Below, one piece after another: positions 1-8,598 of a DNA stretch of 64,000 nucleotides (its first letter is position 1; every line of letters begins with the position of its first letter). The DNA is from Streptomyces sp. YIM 121038. GTDB lineage: Bacteria; Actinomycetota; Actinomycetes; Streptomycetales; Streptomycetaceae. The position numbers and the translations under genes are program-made. The stretch lies in contig NZ_CP030771.1 in NCBI RefSeq assembly GCF_006088715.1, positions 8,616,001 to 8,680,000 on the forward strand, written 5' to 3'. The notes below the pieces were generated by a model that was given only the letters and a program-made list of their open reading frames with translations, made no database searches and had not been told where the DNA came from.

Positions 1-554
1 CGGGCTGGAAGCCCGGCAAGGGCGGCATCCGCGAGAAGGACGGCGTCCAGGCGTCGTTCCCGCTCTGGTACCTCACCGGCGACAAGCTCCGCCAGGACCA
101 CGCGCTCGCCTACGCCTCCGACGCCAAGAAGCTCGGCATCAAGGTCGAGGTGCAGTCCGGCACCTGGGAGGTCATCGAGCCGCGCATGGCCAAGGACGCG
201 GTCCTCGCGGGCGGCGGCTCCCCGGCCGACCCGGACTTCGACCAGTACGCGCTCCTGAAGTCCTCCCTCGCCGGTGACGGCTTCAACAACATGGCGCACT
301 ACGACAACGCCACGGTCGACAAGGCCCTGGAGGACGCCCGCAAGAGCGGCGACCGCGCCGAGCGCGCGGCCGCGTACGACACGATCCAGCGCGAGCTGGT
401 GAAGGACCCCGGCTACACCTTCCTCACGCACATCGACCACCTGTACGTGGTGGACAAGTCCTTCGGCGACCTGTCCACGCAGGTCGAGCCGCACGACCAC
501 GGCCTGGCCTCGGGCCCGTGGTGGAACGTCGAGGACTGGCAGCCGAAGAAGTGA
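1..554 (+). CDS. ABC transporter substrate-binding protein, peptide/nickel type (5' truncated by window)
   Basis: Only the C-terminal ~184 residues are present; the open frame runs in from the window edge and stops at 552-554. The sequence (a YDTIQREL helix, then a DHLYVVDKSFGDLSTQVEPH segment close to the end) is the C-terminal lobe of the SBP_bac_5 family, which captures oligopeptides, nickel chelates or opines outside the membrane. The signal peptide and lipobox would lie upstream of the window. The stop overlaps a GTG start of the permease gene, and the order binding protein - permease - permease - ATPase - ATPase is that of dpp/opp/nik operons. The ligand cannot be told from this fragment. 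Confidence 0.85.
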   Translation, partial: GWKPGKGGIREKDGVQASFPLWYLTGDKLRQDHALAYASDAKKLGIKVEVQSGTWEVIEPRMAKDAVLAGGGSPADPDFDQYALLKSSLAGDGFNNMAHYDNATVDKALEDARKSGDRAERAAAYDTIQRELVKDPGYTFLTHIDHLYVVDKSFGDLSTQVEPHDHGLASGPWWNVEDWQPKK

Positions 555-1582
555 CCTCCGCGCCCGACAAGCGGCGCGACCGGGGGACCCGGACCCGCCG
601 GGTCCCCTGGGGGCCCATGGCACGGCTCGCCGCCCGGCGAGCCGTGTTCGCCGTCCCGGTCCTGTTCGTCGTGACCTTCGGCGTCTTCGCCGTCGCCGAG
701 GCCTCGCCCTTCGACCCCGTCAAGGCGTACGCGGGCACGGCCGGGCTCACCGCGTCCCAGGAGAACCTCGACCAGCTGCGCGCCAACCTCGGCGTCGACA
801 AGCCGCTGGTGAGCCGCTGGTGGGACTGGCTCACCTCGGCCCTCAGCGGCGACCTCGGCGACTCCAGCACGCTGCGCCAGCCCGTCGCCGACGCCATCGG
901 CGAGCGCATCGGCTGGTCGGTGCTGCTCGCCGCCACCGCCTTCCTCCTCGCGATCCTGCTCGGCTCGGCCCTCGGCGTCCTCGCCGCGCGCCGCCCCGGC
1001 GGCTGGCTCGACCGGGGCATCACCTCGCTCGCCTACACCCTGGAGGCCGCACCGCCGTTCTGGCTCGGCCTCCTCGTGATGTGGCTGTTCGCCCTGAAGC
1101 TGGACGTGCTCCCCGCGGGCGGGCTCACCGACACCGCCCGTACGACGGTGACGTTCGACCAGGTCACCAGCCATCTGATCCTGCCCGCCGCCGTCCTCGC
1201 GATCTCCCAGCTGCCGTGGTTCGTCCTGTACGTGCGCCAGAGCGTCGGCGACGCGCTCGGCGACGACCCCGTGCGCGGCGCCCGCGCCCGCGGCCTCGCC
1301 GAACGCACCGTGCTGCTGAAGCACGCCTTCCGCTCCGGCATGCTGCCGGTGCTCACCCTCGTCGGCTCCCGCGTGCCCGAACTCATCACCGGCGCCCTGC
1401 TCGTGGAGACCGTCTTCAGCTGGCCCGGCATCGCCGCGGCCACCGTGGGCGCCGCCACCTCCGTGGACTTCCCGCTGCTCGCCGCGCTCACCGCGCTCGC
1501 GACGGCCGCCGTCCTGCTCGGCAACCTCCTCGCGGACCTGCTGTACGGGCTCGCCGACCCCAGGGTGGGATTCGATGGCTGA
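551..1582 (+). CDS. ABC transporter permease, DppB/NikB type
   Basis: Inner-membrane permease of the peptide/nickel class. The protein has an N-terminal membrane segment, a periplasmic stretch and a block of five more hydrophobic helices; the EAA-like loop (GDDPVRGARARGLAERTVLLKH, shortened here to its first part) sits at about two thirds of the length, as in DppB. The GTG at 551 overlaps the upstream stop (GTGA), which favours it by translational coupling. An ATG at 617 is the main alternative and would remove a 22-residue polar leader. It partners the DppC-like permease that overlaps its 3' end. Confidence 0.88.
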   Translation: MTSAPDKRRDRGTRTRRVPWGPMARLAARRAVFAVPVLFVVTFGVFAVAEASPFDPVKAYAGTAGLTASQENLDQLRANLGVDKPLVSRWWDWLTSALSGDLGDSSTLRQPVADAIGERIGWSVLLAATAFLLAILLGSALGVLAARRPGGWLDRGITSLAYTLEAAPPFWLGLLVMWLFALKLDVLPAGGLTDTARTTVTFDQVTSHLILPAAVLAISQLPWFVLYVRQSVGDALGDDPVRGARARGLAERTVLLKHAFRSGMLPVLTLVGSRVPELITGALLVETVFSWPGIAAATVGAATSVDFPLLAALTALATAAVLLGNLLADLLYGLADPRVGFDG

Positions 1583-2456
1583 GACCACCTGGCGCCCGGC
1601 CTCCGCGCGCGCCGCGCGCACCTCGGCCACGGCCACCCGCGCGTGGCGGGTGTGGGGCTCCGCCGCGATCGTCGCGGCCGTCGTGCTCGCCGTCCTGATC
1701 GTGCCGCCGGTCGTCGACCTCGACGAGCAGGCCGTGCACCTCGCGGACAAGCTCCTGCCGCCCTCCCTCGCCCACCCCTTCGGCACCGACGACGTGGGCC
1801 GCGACCTGCTGGTGCGCTGTGTGTACGGGCTGCGCGTGTCGCTGCTCGTCGGCGTCGTCGCCGCCGTGGTGGCCACCGTCGTCGGCACCGCGGTGGGCGC
1901 CCTCGCCGCCGCCTGCGGCGGCTGGGTGGACCGGATCGTGATGCGCGTCGTCGACGTCTTCGCGTCGGTCCCGCACCTGCTGCTCGGCATCTTCGTCGTC
2001 GCGATGTTCCGGCCCGGCGTCTGGCCCGTGGTGATCTCCGTGGGGCTCACGCACTGGCTGTCCACCGCCCGCATCGTGCGCGCCGAGGTCCTGTCGCTGC
2101 GCTCCCGCCCCTACGTCGACGCGGCGATCTCCGGCGGCGCCTCACGCCGGCGCGTGACCGTGCGCCACCTGCTGCCCGGGGTCCTGCCGCAGGCCGGGCT
2201 CGCCGCCGTCCTGATGGTGCCGCACGCCATCTGGCACGAGTCCGCGCTCTCCTTCCTCGGCCTCGGCCTGCCCACGCACCAGGCGAGCCTCGGCACGCTC
2301 GTGCAGGGCGCCCGCAGCTCGCTGCTCGCGGGCGACTGGTGGCCCACGCTCTTCCCCGGCCTGTTCATCATCGTGCCCACCCTGGCGATCGCGGGCCTCG
2401 CGGGCGCCTGGCGCGAGCGGATCAACCCGCGCCGCCGATCGGAGCTGATGCTGTGA
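1575..2456 (+). CDS. ABC transporter permease, DppC/NikC type
   Basis: Second membrane subunit of the same importer, 293 residues, the usual length of DppC. It has a cytoplasmic N-terminus, one early membrane helix (around residues 35-55), the HPFGTDDVGRDLLVR motif characteristic of DppC-type subunits at about residues 70-85, then the main helix bundle with the EAA loop near ISGGASRRR. The ATG at 1575 overlaps the 3' end of the DppB-like gene by 8 bp, and its own stop is overlapped by the GTG of the first ATPase gene, so all are one transcription unit. Confidence 0.9.
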   Translation: MAETTWRPASARAARTSATATRAWRVWGSAAIVAAVVLAVLIVPPVVDLDEQAVHLADKLLPPSLAHPFGTDDVGRDLLVRCVYGLRVSLLVGVVAAVVATVVGTAVGALAAACGGWVDRIVMRVVDVFASVPHLLLGIFVVAMFRPGVWPVVISVGLTHWLSTARIVRAEVLSLRSRPYVDAAISGGASRRRVTVRHLLPGVLPQAGLAAVLMVPHAIWHESALSFLGLGLPTHQASLGTLVQGARSSLLAGDWWPTLFPGLFIIVPTLAIAGLAGAWRERINPRRRSELML

Positions 2457-3457
2457 CCGCGCCCGGCCCCGCCCAGGGTCCCGTCCTGACCGGCCCCGCC
2501 CAGGACCCCGTCCTGTCCGTCCGCGGTCTGTCCGTGCGCTTCCGCATGCGCGGCGGCGGCCACGTGGCCGCCGTCACCGACGCCCGCTTCGACCTCGCGC
2601 CCGGCGAATGCCTCGCCCTGGTCGGCGAGAGCGGCTGCGGCAAGTCCGTCCTCGCCTCCGCCCTGCTCGGCCTCCTGCCGGGCAACGCCGAGACCGCGGG
2701 GTCCGCGCTGCTCGGCGGCCTCGACCTGCTCACCGCCTCCGAGCGCACCCTGGCCCGCACCGTGCGCGGTCGGCGCGTGGGCCTCGTCCCGCAGAGCCCC
2801 GCCGCGCACCTGACCCCCGTACGCACCGTGCGCTCCCAGCTGGAGGAGACCCTGCGGGAGCTCACGGGGGTGCGCCGCCCCGCGCTGCGCGCGGCCGCGG
2901 AGGCGGCGGCCGAGCGCGCCTCCTTCCCCGTCGGGCACCTCGACCGCTACCCGCACCAGCTGTCCGGCGGCCTCGCCCAGCGCGCCGCCACCGCGCTCGC
3001 CCTGATCGGCGACGCGCCGCTGCTCCTGGCCGACGAGCCCACCACGGGCCTGGACCGCGACCTCGTCGACCGCACCGTCGACGAACTGCGCCGCCACGTC
3101 GGTGACGACCGCGCGCTGCTCCTGATCACCCACGACCTGGCCGCCGCCCGGCGCGTCGCCGACCGCGTCGCCGTCATGTACGCGAGCCGCGTCGTCGAGA
3201 TCGCCGACGCCGAGGCGTTCTTCGGCGAGCCCGGACCGCGCCACCCGTACGCGCGCGGCCTCCTGGACGCCCTGCCCGAGCGGGACTTCACCCCGATCCC
3301 CGGCATGCCGCCCGAGCTGTCCGCGCTCCCGGAGGGCTGCGCCTTCGCGGCCCGCTGCGCACGGGCCGACGAGAGCTGCGCGACCCGGCCCGCGCTCACG
3401 GCGGGCGTCGCCTGCCACCACCCGGTCACCGCCGCGCTGGAGGCGCCCCGTGCTTGA
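2453..3457 (+). CDS. ABC transporter ATPase, DppD/NikD type
   Basis: Cytoplasmic ATPase subunit. Walker A is GESGCGKS, the signature is LSGGLAQR (a variant of LSGGQ), and Walker B runs LLLADEPTTGLD. The C-terminal extension contains three cysteines in the pattern GCAFAARC..A..SC, the usual oligopeptide-transporter C-terminal motif (oligo_HPY), which can hold an Fe-S cluster in relatives. The open frame extends far upstream, but GTG 2453 overlaps the previous stop and starts just before the first ABC strand. 334 residues is the normal size. Confidence 0.9.
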   Translation: MTAPGPAQGPVLTGPAQDPVLSVRGLSVRFRMRGGGHVAAVTDARFDLAPGECLALVGESGCGKSVLASALLGLLPGNAETAGSALLGGLDLLTASERTLARTVRGRRVGLVPQSPAAHLTPVRTVRSQLEETLRELTGVRRPALRAAAEAAAERASFPVGHLDRYPHQLSGGLAQRAATALALIGDAPLLLADEPTTGLDRDLVDRTVDELRRHVGDDRALLLITHDLAAARRVADRVAVMYASRVVEIADAEAFFGEPGPRHPYARGLLDALPERDFTPIPGMPPELSALPEGCAFAARCARADESCATRPALTAGVACHHPVTAALEAPRA

Positions 3458-4121
3458 ACTGCGCTCCCTGACCGCCGGATACGACCGCCGCGACCCCGTC
3501 GTACGGGACGTCAGCCTCACCCTCGCGCCCGGCGAGTCCGTGGGTCTGCTCGGCCCCAGCGGCTGCGGCAAGTCGACGCTCGCCCGGGTCGCGGCCCTGC
3601 TGCACCGGCCGGACGCGGGCCAGGTCGTCATCGACGGCGAGGCCGCGCGCGGCTGGCGCCACCGGGCCCCGCGCGCCCAGCGCACCGCGTTCGGCGTGGT
3701 CTTCCAGCAGCCCCGGCTCTCCGCCGACCCGCGCCTGACCCTCACCCAGCTGATCGCGGAGCCCCTGCGGGCCACCGGCCGCGGCGCCGGGGCCGCCGAC
3801 CGCGTTGCGGAGCTCGCCCGCACCGTCGGCCTGGGCGCCGACCTGCTCGGCCGCCGCCCGCACGAGGTCAGCGACGGCCAGCTCCAGCGGGCCTGTCTGG
3901 CCCGCGCCCTCGTCCTGCGGCCGCGCTGGCTGATCTGCGACGAGATGACGGCGATGCTCGACGCGTCCACGACGGCCGCCCTGGTCGCCGCCGTGGAGGA
4001 GTACCGGGCCGGCGCCGGGGCCGGGCTGCTCGCCGTGGGGCACGACAAGGTGCTCCTGGAACGGTGGTGCGACCGGACGGTGCACTGGGACGAGCTGACC
4101 GGCGGGCCGGTGCCCGCCTAG
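3450..4121 (+). CDS. ABC transporter ATPase, DppF/NikE type
   Basis: Second ATPase of the importer, 223 residues, short for a DppF because it ends soon after the ABC core and lacks the oligo_HPY tail. Walker A is GPSGCGKST. The signature reads VSDGQ instead of LSGGQ, and Walker B is followed by DEMTAMLD rather than DEPTSALD. I have seen the latter variants in actinobacterial members of this class, so it is probably still active. ATG 3450 overlaps the upstream gene by 8 bp. It is the last gene of the operon and faces the modBC gene tail to tail. Confidence 0.87.
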   Translation: MLELRSLTAGYDRRDPVVRDVSLTLAPGESVGLLGPSGCGKSTLARVAALLHRPDAGQVVIDGEAARGWRHRAPRAQRTAFGVVFQQPRLSADPRLTLTQLIAEPLRATGRGAGAADRVAELARTVGLGADLLGRRPHEVSDGQLQRACLARALVLRPRWLICDEMTAMLDASTTAALVAAVEEYRAGAGAGLLAVGHDKVLLERWCDRTVHWDELTGGPVPA

Positions 4122-4167
4122 GGCCTGCGGGCCCGCGCGTCGGACCGTGAGCGGCCGGGCCCGCGCG

Positions 4168-6114
4168 TCAGACCGCGACCAGCGTGACCTCGGTCGCTTT
4201 CACGCTCGTGTAGACCGGGGTGCCGTCGGCGAGGCCCAGTTCGGCCGCCGCCTGCGGGGTGATCTCCGCGACGAGGTCCGGCGCCTTCTCGGCGGTGACC
4301 AGGACCCGCAGCCTGCTGCCGACCGCGGTGATCTCCCGGACCGTGCCGTGCCAGACGTTGCGCGGGCTGCCCTCGGGGTGCTCCAGGTGCAACGACACCG
4401 CCTCGGGCGGGATGACCGCGAGGGCCCGCGTGCCCTCGCCGAGCGGATCGGCGGCCACCAGGTGTCCGCCGTCGGCGAGCAGCAGCGTGCCGTCCCCGGT
4501 GCCCGTCCCGGCCAGGGCGTTGCTCCCCAGCATGCGGGCCACCCAGGGGGAGCGGGGGCGCCGGGTGACCTCGGCGGGCGAGGCGTCCTGCAGGGCCCGC
4601 CCGTCCTCCAGGACCAGGACCCGGTCGGCCAGGGAGACGGCCTCGACCGGATCGTGGGTGACGAGCAGACAGACCCCGCCGAAGCCCGCCAGATGGGTGC
4701 GCAAGGTGTGGCGGACGTGCGCCCGCGTCGTCTGGTCCAGCGCGGCCAGCGGCTCGTCGAGCAGCAGCAGCCGCGGGTGCGGCGCCAGGGCCCTGGCGAG
4801 GGCGACGCGCTGGGCCTGGCCGCCGGAGAGCTGCGCGGGCCTGCGGTGCGCGAGGTGCCCGACGCCGAGCCGGTCGAGCCAGAGCCGTGCCCTGCGGCGC
4901 GCCTCCGCGCGCGGCACCCCTTGGGCACGCAGGCCGTAGGCGGTGTTGGACAGGGCGCTCAGGTGCGGGAAGAGCGCGCCGTCCTGGGGCACCCAGGCGA
5001 CGCCGCGCCGGTGCGGCGCCAGCGCGGTGACGTCCGTCGCGCCGAGGCGCAGCCGGGCGTGGGCGCGGGGGGTGAGCCCGAGCAGGGCGCGCAGGAGCGT
5101 GGTCTTGCCCGCCCCGTTCGGCCCGACGACCGCGATGGTGGTGCCGGGCTCGGCCGTCAGCGTGAGCTCGGTGAAACCGGTGACGTCCGCGTGCAGGGGC
5201 CAACGCTCCCGTGCCGGCTCGGCCCCGACGGGCCCGGACCCGGTCGCTTCCGGCCCGCCCGTGGGTTCGTCGGCCAGGGGCGCGGAGCCGCCGCGGGGGC
5301 GCGCCGCGCGGTCGGTCGTCCCGCCCGTCCAGCGCCCGCGCAGCGCGACGAGGACGGCCATGGCGATCACGAGCAGCAGCAGCGACACGGAGGTCGCGGC
5401 CTCGGGCTGGTCCTGGAGCAGCAGATACACCTGGAGCGGCAGGGTCTGCGTGGTGCCCGGCAGGTTCCCCGCGAAGGTGATGGTCGCGCCGAACTCGCCG
5501 AGCGCCCGCGCCCAGGTGAGCGCGGCCCCGGCGGCGAGCCCGGGCGCGACCATCGGCAGGGTGACGGTGAAGAACACCCGTACCGGCGAGGCACCGAGGG
5601 AGGCCGCGGTCTCCTCGAACGACAGGCGCATGCCCGCGAGGGAGCCTTCGAGGCTGATGATCAGGAACGGCATGGCCACGAAGGTGGCGGCCACGACGGC
5701 GCCCGACGTGTGGAACGGCAGGACGATCCCGAAGGTGTCCTCCAGCCACGGCCCGAGCAGCCCGCGCCGCCCGAAGCCGAGGAGCAGCGCGACCCCGCCG
5801 ACGGTGGGCGGAAGCACCATGGGCAGCAGCACGAGCGAGCGCACCAGCGCCTTGCCGGGGAACGGCACGCGGGCGAGCAGCCAGGCCAGCGGCACCCCGA
5901 GGACCAGGGACAGGCCGAGCGCCCAGAAGGACACGTACAGCGAGAGCTTGAGCGCCTCGGTCACTCCGGGGCTCGTCAGATGCGTCCCGAGGTCGCCCCA
6001 GGCGGTCCTGCTGAGGATCCCGACGAGCGGGAGCAGCAGGAACGCGACGGCGAGGAGCGCGGGCACGGCCAGGGTGAGCGGCGGGCGCGCACCGGCTCCG
6101 CGGCGTGGTCTCAT
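4168..6114 (-). CDS. modBC: Molybdate ABC transporter, fused permease-ATPase (ModB-ModC)
   Basis: One 648-residue polypeptide combines both transport subunits. Residues ~1-255 are a ModB-type permease with about five membrane helices. After a proline/glycine-rich linker (~255-300) comes an ABC ATPase: Walker A GPNGAGKTT, signature LSGGQAQR and Walker B LLLLDEPLAALD. Residues ~565-648 form a single TOBE/Mop-like domain ending near YTSVKATEVTLVAV, the fold that binds molybdate and regulates the ATPase. It lies 28 bp downstream of modA in the same direction. The function is high-affinity molybdate (or tungstate) import. A fused modBC is known in some actinobacteria but is not the standard arrangement. 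Confidence 0.92.
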   Translation of the reverse strand: MRPRRGAGARPPLTLAVPALLAVAFLLLPLVGILSRTAWGDLGTHLTSPGVTEALKLSLYVSFWALGLSLVLGVPLAWLLARVPFPGKALVRSLVLLPMVLPPTVGGVALLLGFGRRGLLGPWLEDTFGIVLPFHTSGAVVAATFVAMPFLIISLEGSLAGMRLSFEETAASLGASPVRVFFTVTLPMVAPGLAAGAALTWARALGEFGATITFAGNLPGTTQTLPLQVYLLLQDQPEAATSVSLLLLVIAMAVLVALRGRWTGGTTDRAARPRGGSAPLADEPTGGPEATGSGPVGAEPARERWPLHADVTGFTELTLTAEPGTTIAVVGPNGAGKTTLLRALLGLTPRAHARLRLGATDVTALAPHRRGVAWVPQDGALFPHLSALSNTAYGLRAQGVPRAEARRRARLWLDRLGVGHLAHRRPAQLSGGQAQRVALARALAPHPRLLLLDEPLAALDQTTRAHVRHTLRTHLAGFGGVCLLVTHDPVEAVSLADRVLVLEDGRALQDASPAEVTRRPRSPWVARMLGSNALAGTGTGDGTLLLADGGHLVAADPLGEGTRALAVIPPEAVSLHLEHPEGSPRNVWHGTVREITAVGSRLRVLVTAEKAPDLVAEITPQAAAELGLADGTPVYTSVKATEVTLVAV

Positions 6115-6142
6115 CGGGGATTCCCAGGTCGGTGCGCGGGGG

Positions 6143-6943
6143 CTACGGCTTCTGGAAGCCCGCGTCCCGCAGGATCTTCTGTGCCTCGGCGGAGTTCAGC
6201 CACTTCACGAACGCGGCCGCGGCGCCGGTGTGCTCGGACGTCTTGAGGGTAGCGGCCGGGTACTCGGCGATCGCGTTCTGGCCGTCGGGGATGTCGACGC
6301 CCTCCGCCTTGCCGTCCGCGGCCTGGACGTCCGTCTTGTAGACGAGACCGGCGTCGGCCTCGCCGAGCTCGACCTTGGACAGGACGGCACGGACGTTGGG
6401 CTCCTGGGAGACCGGCTTCACGTCGACCTTCTGCCGCTCCAGGATCTGCTCGCTGTAGCGGCCGACCGGCACCTCGGGCGCGGCGAGGACCACCTTCAGA
6501 TCCTTGTCGGCGAGGTCCTTGAGCTGCTCGACCTTCTTCGGGTTGCCCTTGCCGGTGGCGATGACCAGGCGGTTCTTGGCGATCACGGTCGGCTTGCCGG
6601 TGTCGGAGCCGAGCGCGTCCATGGTCTTGGTGTCGGCGGTGACCAGCGCGTCGGCCGGAGCGCCCTGGCGGACCTTGGCGGCCAGCTCCTGCGAGCCCTC
6701 GAAGGAGAAGGTGATCTTCGTGCCCGGGTGTGCGTCCTCGTAGGCGGCGCCCGCGGTCTTGAACACGTCGGTGAGGGAGGCGGCGGCGAGGACGGTGAGG
6801 TCGGCCTGCTGCCGCGTGCCGCCGTCCTTCTTGCCGCCCTCGTCCTTCTTGTCGTCGTCGCTGCCGCACGCCGTCAGCGGCAGGAGCAGGGCGGCGGTGA
6901 CGAGCGCGGCGGCGGCCCGCCGCTTGGTGATCACGGTGTTCAT
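6143..6943 (-). CDS. modA: Molybdate-binding lipoprotein ModA
   Basis: 266 residues with a short positively charged N-terminus, a hydrophobic stretch and the lipobox LTAC followed by an acidic/lysine tether, so it is an exported lipoprotein. The mature part begins LTVLAAASLTDVF and includes ITFSFEGSQELA, both typical of ModA-type periplasmic oxyanion-binding proteins. The serines in these two segments are the usual molybdate ligands. It lies between the small HTH gene and modBC on the same strand, a normal mod operon order in Streptomyces. Confidence 0.93.
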   Translation of the reverse strand: MNTVITKRRAAAALVTAALLLPLTACGSDDDKKDEGGKKDGGTRQQADLTVLAAASLTDVFKTAGAAYEDAHPGTKITFSFEGSQELAAKVRQGAPADALVTADTKTMDALGSDTGKPTVIAKNRLVIATGKGNPKKVEQLKDLADKDLKVVLAAPEVPVGRYSEQILERQKVDVKPVSQEPNVRAVLSKVELGEADAGLVYKTDVQAADGKAEGVDIPDGQNAIAEYPAATLKTSEHTGAAAAFVKWLNSAEAQKILRDAGFQKP

Positions 6944-7040
6944 GCGGTGGGACTCCTCTTGCTGCGGACGGCGCGGGGCCGCCCGGGAGAACGGAACGAC
7001 GCGGTGACCGGGGACGGGCGGTGCCGCTGGGGACGGATGT

Positions 7041-7283
7041 TCAGGCGCGGTCGATGTGCACGCTGGTCGACTTCACACGGGCGGTGGCCCGCATGCCGGC
7101 CCCCTCACCGATGCCGCCCCGGGCGACCTCGGTGGAGAAGGCGGCCAGGTCCCGGCCCTCGATGAGGCGGCGCCCGCTCCGGTCGCGGTGGGTCGCGACC
7201 CGCCCGGCGTCCGCCCAGCGGCGCGCGGTGTCGGGGCCGACGCCGGGCAGACGCGCGGCCTGACCGGTGGTGTAGGGCTGCAT
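7041..7283 (-). CDS. Small helix-turn-helix protein, remnant of an HTH-Mop molybdate sensor
   Basis: From ATG 7283 the protein is 80 residues; an ATG at 7307 would add eight residues (MKAAILSH). Residues 1-47 are a MerR/excisionase-like HTH (TGQAARL, then DTARRWADAGR). The last ~18 residues (MRATARVKSTSVHIDRA) are the end of a TOBE/Mop domain. In the Streptomyces homologues I remember, about 50 further residues (the rest of the Mop domain) lie between these parts; here they are absent and the frame is kept. The HTH also has proline where a leucine is usual (ARLPGVG). It may be a decayed regulator or a ligand-blind repressor of the downstream modA-modBC genes. Confidence 0.7.
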   Translation of the reverse strand: MQPYTTGQAARLPGVGPDTARRWADAGRVATHRDRSGRRLIEGRDLAAFSTEVARGGIGEGAGMRATARVKSTSVHIDRA

Positions 7284-7579
7284 GTGCGACAAGATAGCCG
7301 CCTTCATCTTGCATTTACAGACATTGGGGCGATTTCACATGGCAGATGCCAGGTGACTGGAGGAAGACCCAAAGCTGCCGCCCACCCGGCCGCTGCGCGA
7401 GGGGCGCGGGGCGAGGCAGGGCCGCGCACGCGGTGAACTGAAGGCGTCGATCACGCCAACTCCCAGGCCAGAAGGGTTCTTCGGAGCAGCGGGAGGCCAT
7501 ACTCACTGCGGCCGGAGGCCCTGCTCGCTGCGGCTCCGGCCGATTCCCGTCCCCACTCCGCCCTTTCGGGAGGTACCCC
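7284..7579. other. Divergent intergenic region between mod operon and phosphodiesterase gene
   Basis: No gene is supported here. It is locally AT-richer around 7300-7350, consistent with a promoter for the mod operon. A 9-bp inverted repeat (CGGCCGGAG at 7509-7517 and CTCCGGCCG at 7534-7542) sits in the leader of the downstream phosphodiesterase gene. A Shine-Dalgarno-like GGGAGG lies just before ATG 7580. Confidence 0.4.
7290..7311. promoter_or_regulatory. Inverted repeat at the start of the mod operon (candidate operator)
   Basis: CAAGAT at 7290-7295 is repeated inverted as ATCTTG at 7306-7311 with a 10-bp spacer, about one helical turn between half-site centres plus a little. It lies directly upstream of the likely ATG (7283) of the HTH gene, where an autoregulatory or molybdate-responsive operator would be expected. 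The arms are only 6 bp, so this is a candidate, not an established site. Confidence 0.35.
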
Positions 7580-8470
7580 ATGGCCCTCGTCACCCGTCGC
7601 AGAGCCCTGACCACCCTCGGCGCGGCCGTCGCGACGGCCGTCGCCGCACCCGGAATCGCCCACGCGGCCGACCCCGCGCCGGGCACCCGCCCGCTCGGGC
7701 GCGGCCACCACCCCCGCACGCGCCCCCTCGCGCAGGCCCACGCGCACAACGACTACGAGCACGCCCGGCCCCTCCTGGACGCCCTCGACCACCGCTTCAC
7801 CAGCGTCGAGGCCGACATCTTCCTCGTCGGCGGCCAACTCCTCGTGGCCCACGACCCGGCGGACCTCGACCCGAGCCGCACCCTGGAGTCGCTGTACCTG
7901 GAGCCCCTCGCCGCCCGCGTCCGCGCCCAGCACGGCTCCGTGTACCGCCACTGGCACGGCCAGTTCCAGCTCCTGATCGACATCAAGACCGAGGGCGCGT
8001 CGACGTACCGGGAGCTGGACCGCCATATGCGGCCCTACCGGCGCCTGTTCACCACGTACGCGCACGGCAAGGTCCGCCGCTCCGCGATCACCGCCGTGGT
8101 CTCCGGCGACCGCGCGGCCCGCCCGGTGATGGAGGCGCAGCCGGTGCGCCGCGCCTTCTACGACGGCCGTCTCGCCGACCTCGGCGGCCCGGCGCCCGCC
8201 TCCTTCGCGCCGCTCATCAGCGACAACTGGTCCCTGAACTTCACCTGGAACGGCGTCGGCCCGATCCCGCCCGCCGAGCGCGCCAAGCTGCGGGGCATCG
8301 TCTCCACCGCCCACAAGCGCGGGCAGCGCGTCCGCTTCTGGGCCACGCCCGACCTGCCGGGCCCGGCCCGCGACGCGGTCTGGACCGAACTCCTCGACGC
8401 CGGTGTCGACCACCTCAACACCGACGACCTCGCGGGCCTCCAGACGTTCCTCGACGCCCGCCGCGGCTGA
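7580..8470 (+). CDS. Secreted phosphatidylinositol-specific phospholipase C / glycerophosphodiester phosphodiesterase-like protein
   Basis: 296 residues beginning with a Tat-like signal (TRRRALTTL, hydrophobic core, cleavage near AHAA). The mature protein starts with AQAHAHNDYEHARPL, then SVEADIFL and LLVAHDP, the histidine and acidic residues that form the metal/catalytic site of the TIM-barrel PLC/GDPD superfamily. The end has WATPD and DHLNTDDLAGLQ, also typical. Likely substrates are glycerophospho- or inositol-phosphodiesters outside the cell, giving phosphate or polyols. It is monocistronic, with RBS GGGAGG before ATG 7580. Confidence 0.82.
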   Translation: MALVTRRRALTTLGAAVATAVAAPGIAHAADPAPGTRPLGRGHHPRTRPLAQAHAHNDYEHARPLLDALDHRFTSVEADIFLVGGQLLVAHDPADLDPSRTLESLYLEPLAARVRAQHGSVYRHWHGQFQLLIDIKTEGASTYRELDRHMRPYRRLFTTYAHGKVRRSAITAVVSGDRAARPVMEAQPVRRAFYDGRLADLGGPAPASFAPLISDNWSLNFTWNGVGPIPPAERAKLRGIVSTAHKRGQRVRFWATPDLPGPARDAVWTELLDAGVDHLNTDDLAGLQTFLDARRG

Positions 8471-8598
8471 CGGCCCGCACGGCGACGTCCCCCGCACACC
8501 ACTCGTCCGGCGGACACGCCGCTCACCCGGACAAACCCTCCGCTACGCCACACTTGCCGCCGAAAGCCACGGTGTCGGCGTGGCGGAGGAGGTCCGTG

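Noticed and set aside
413..2074. Minus-strand 553-codon open frame opposite the two permease genes
   Set aside because: Antisense shadow of the DppB/DppC-like genes; no recognisable protein features.
4128..4175. Direct repeat of GGGCCCGCGCGTC-type sequence between convergent genes
   Set aside because: Short GC-rich repeat, two copies only, reaching into the modBC end; no function can be argued.
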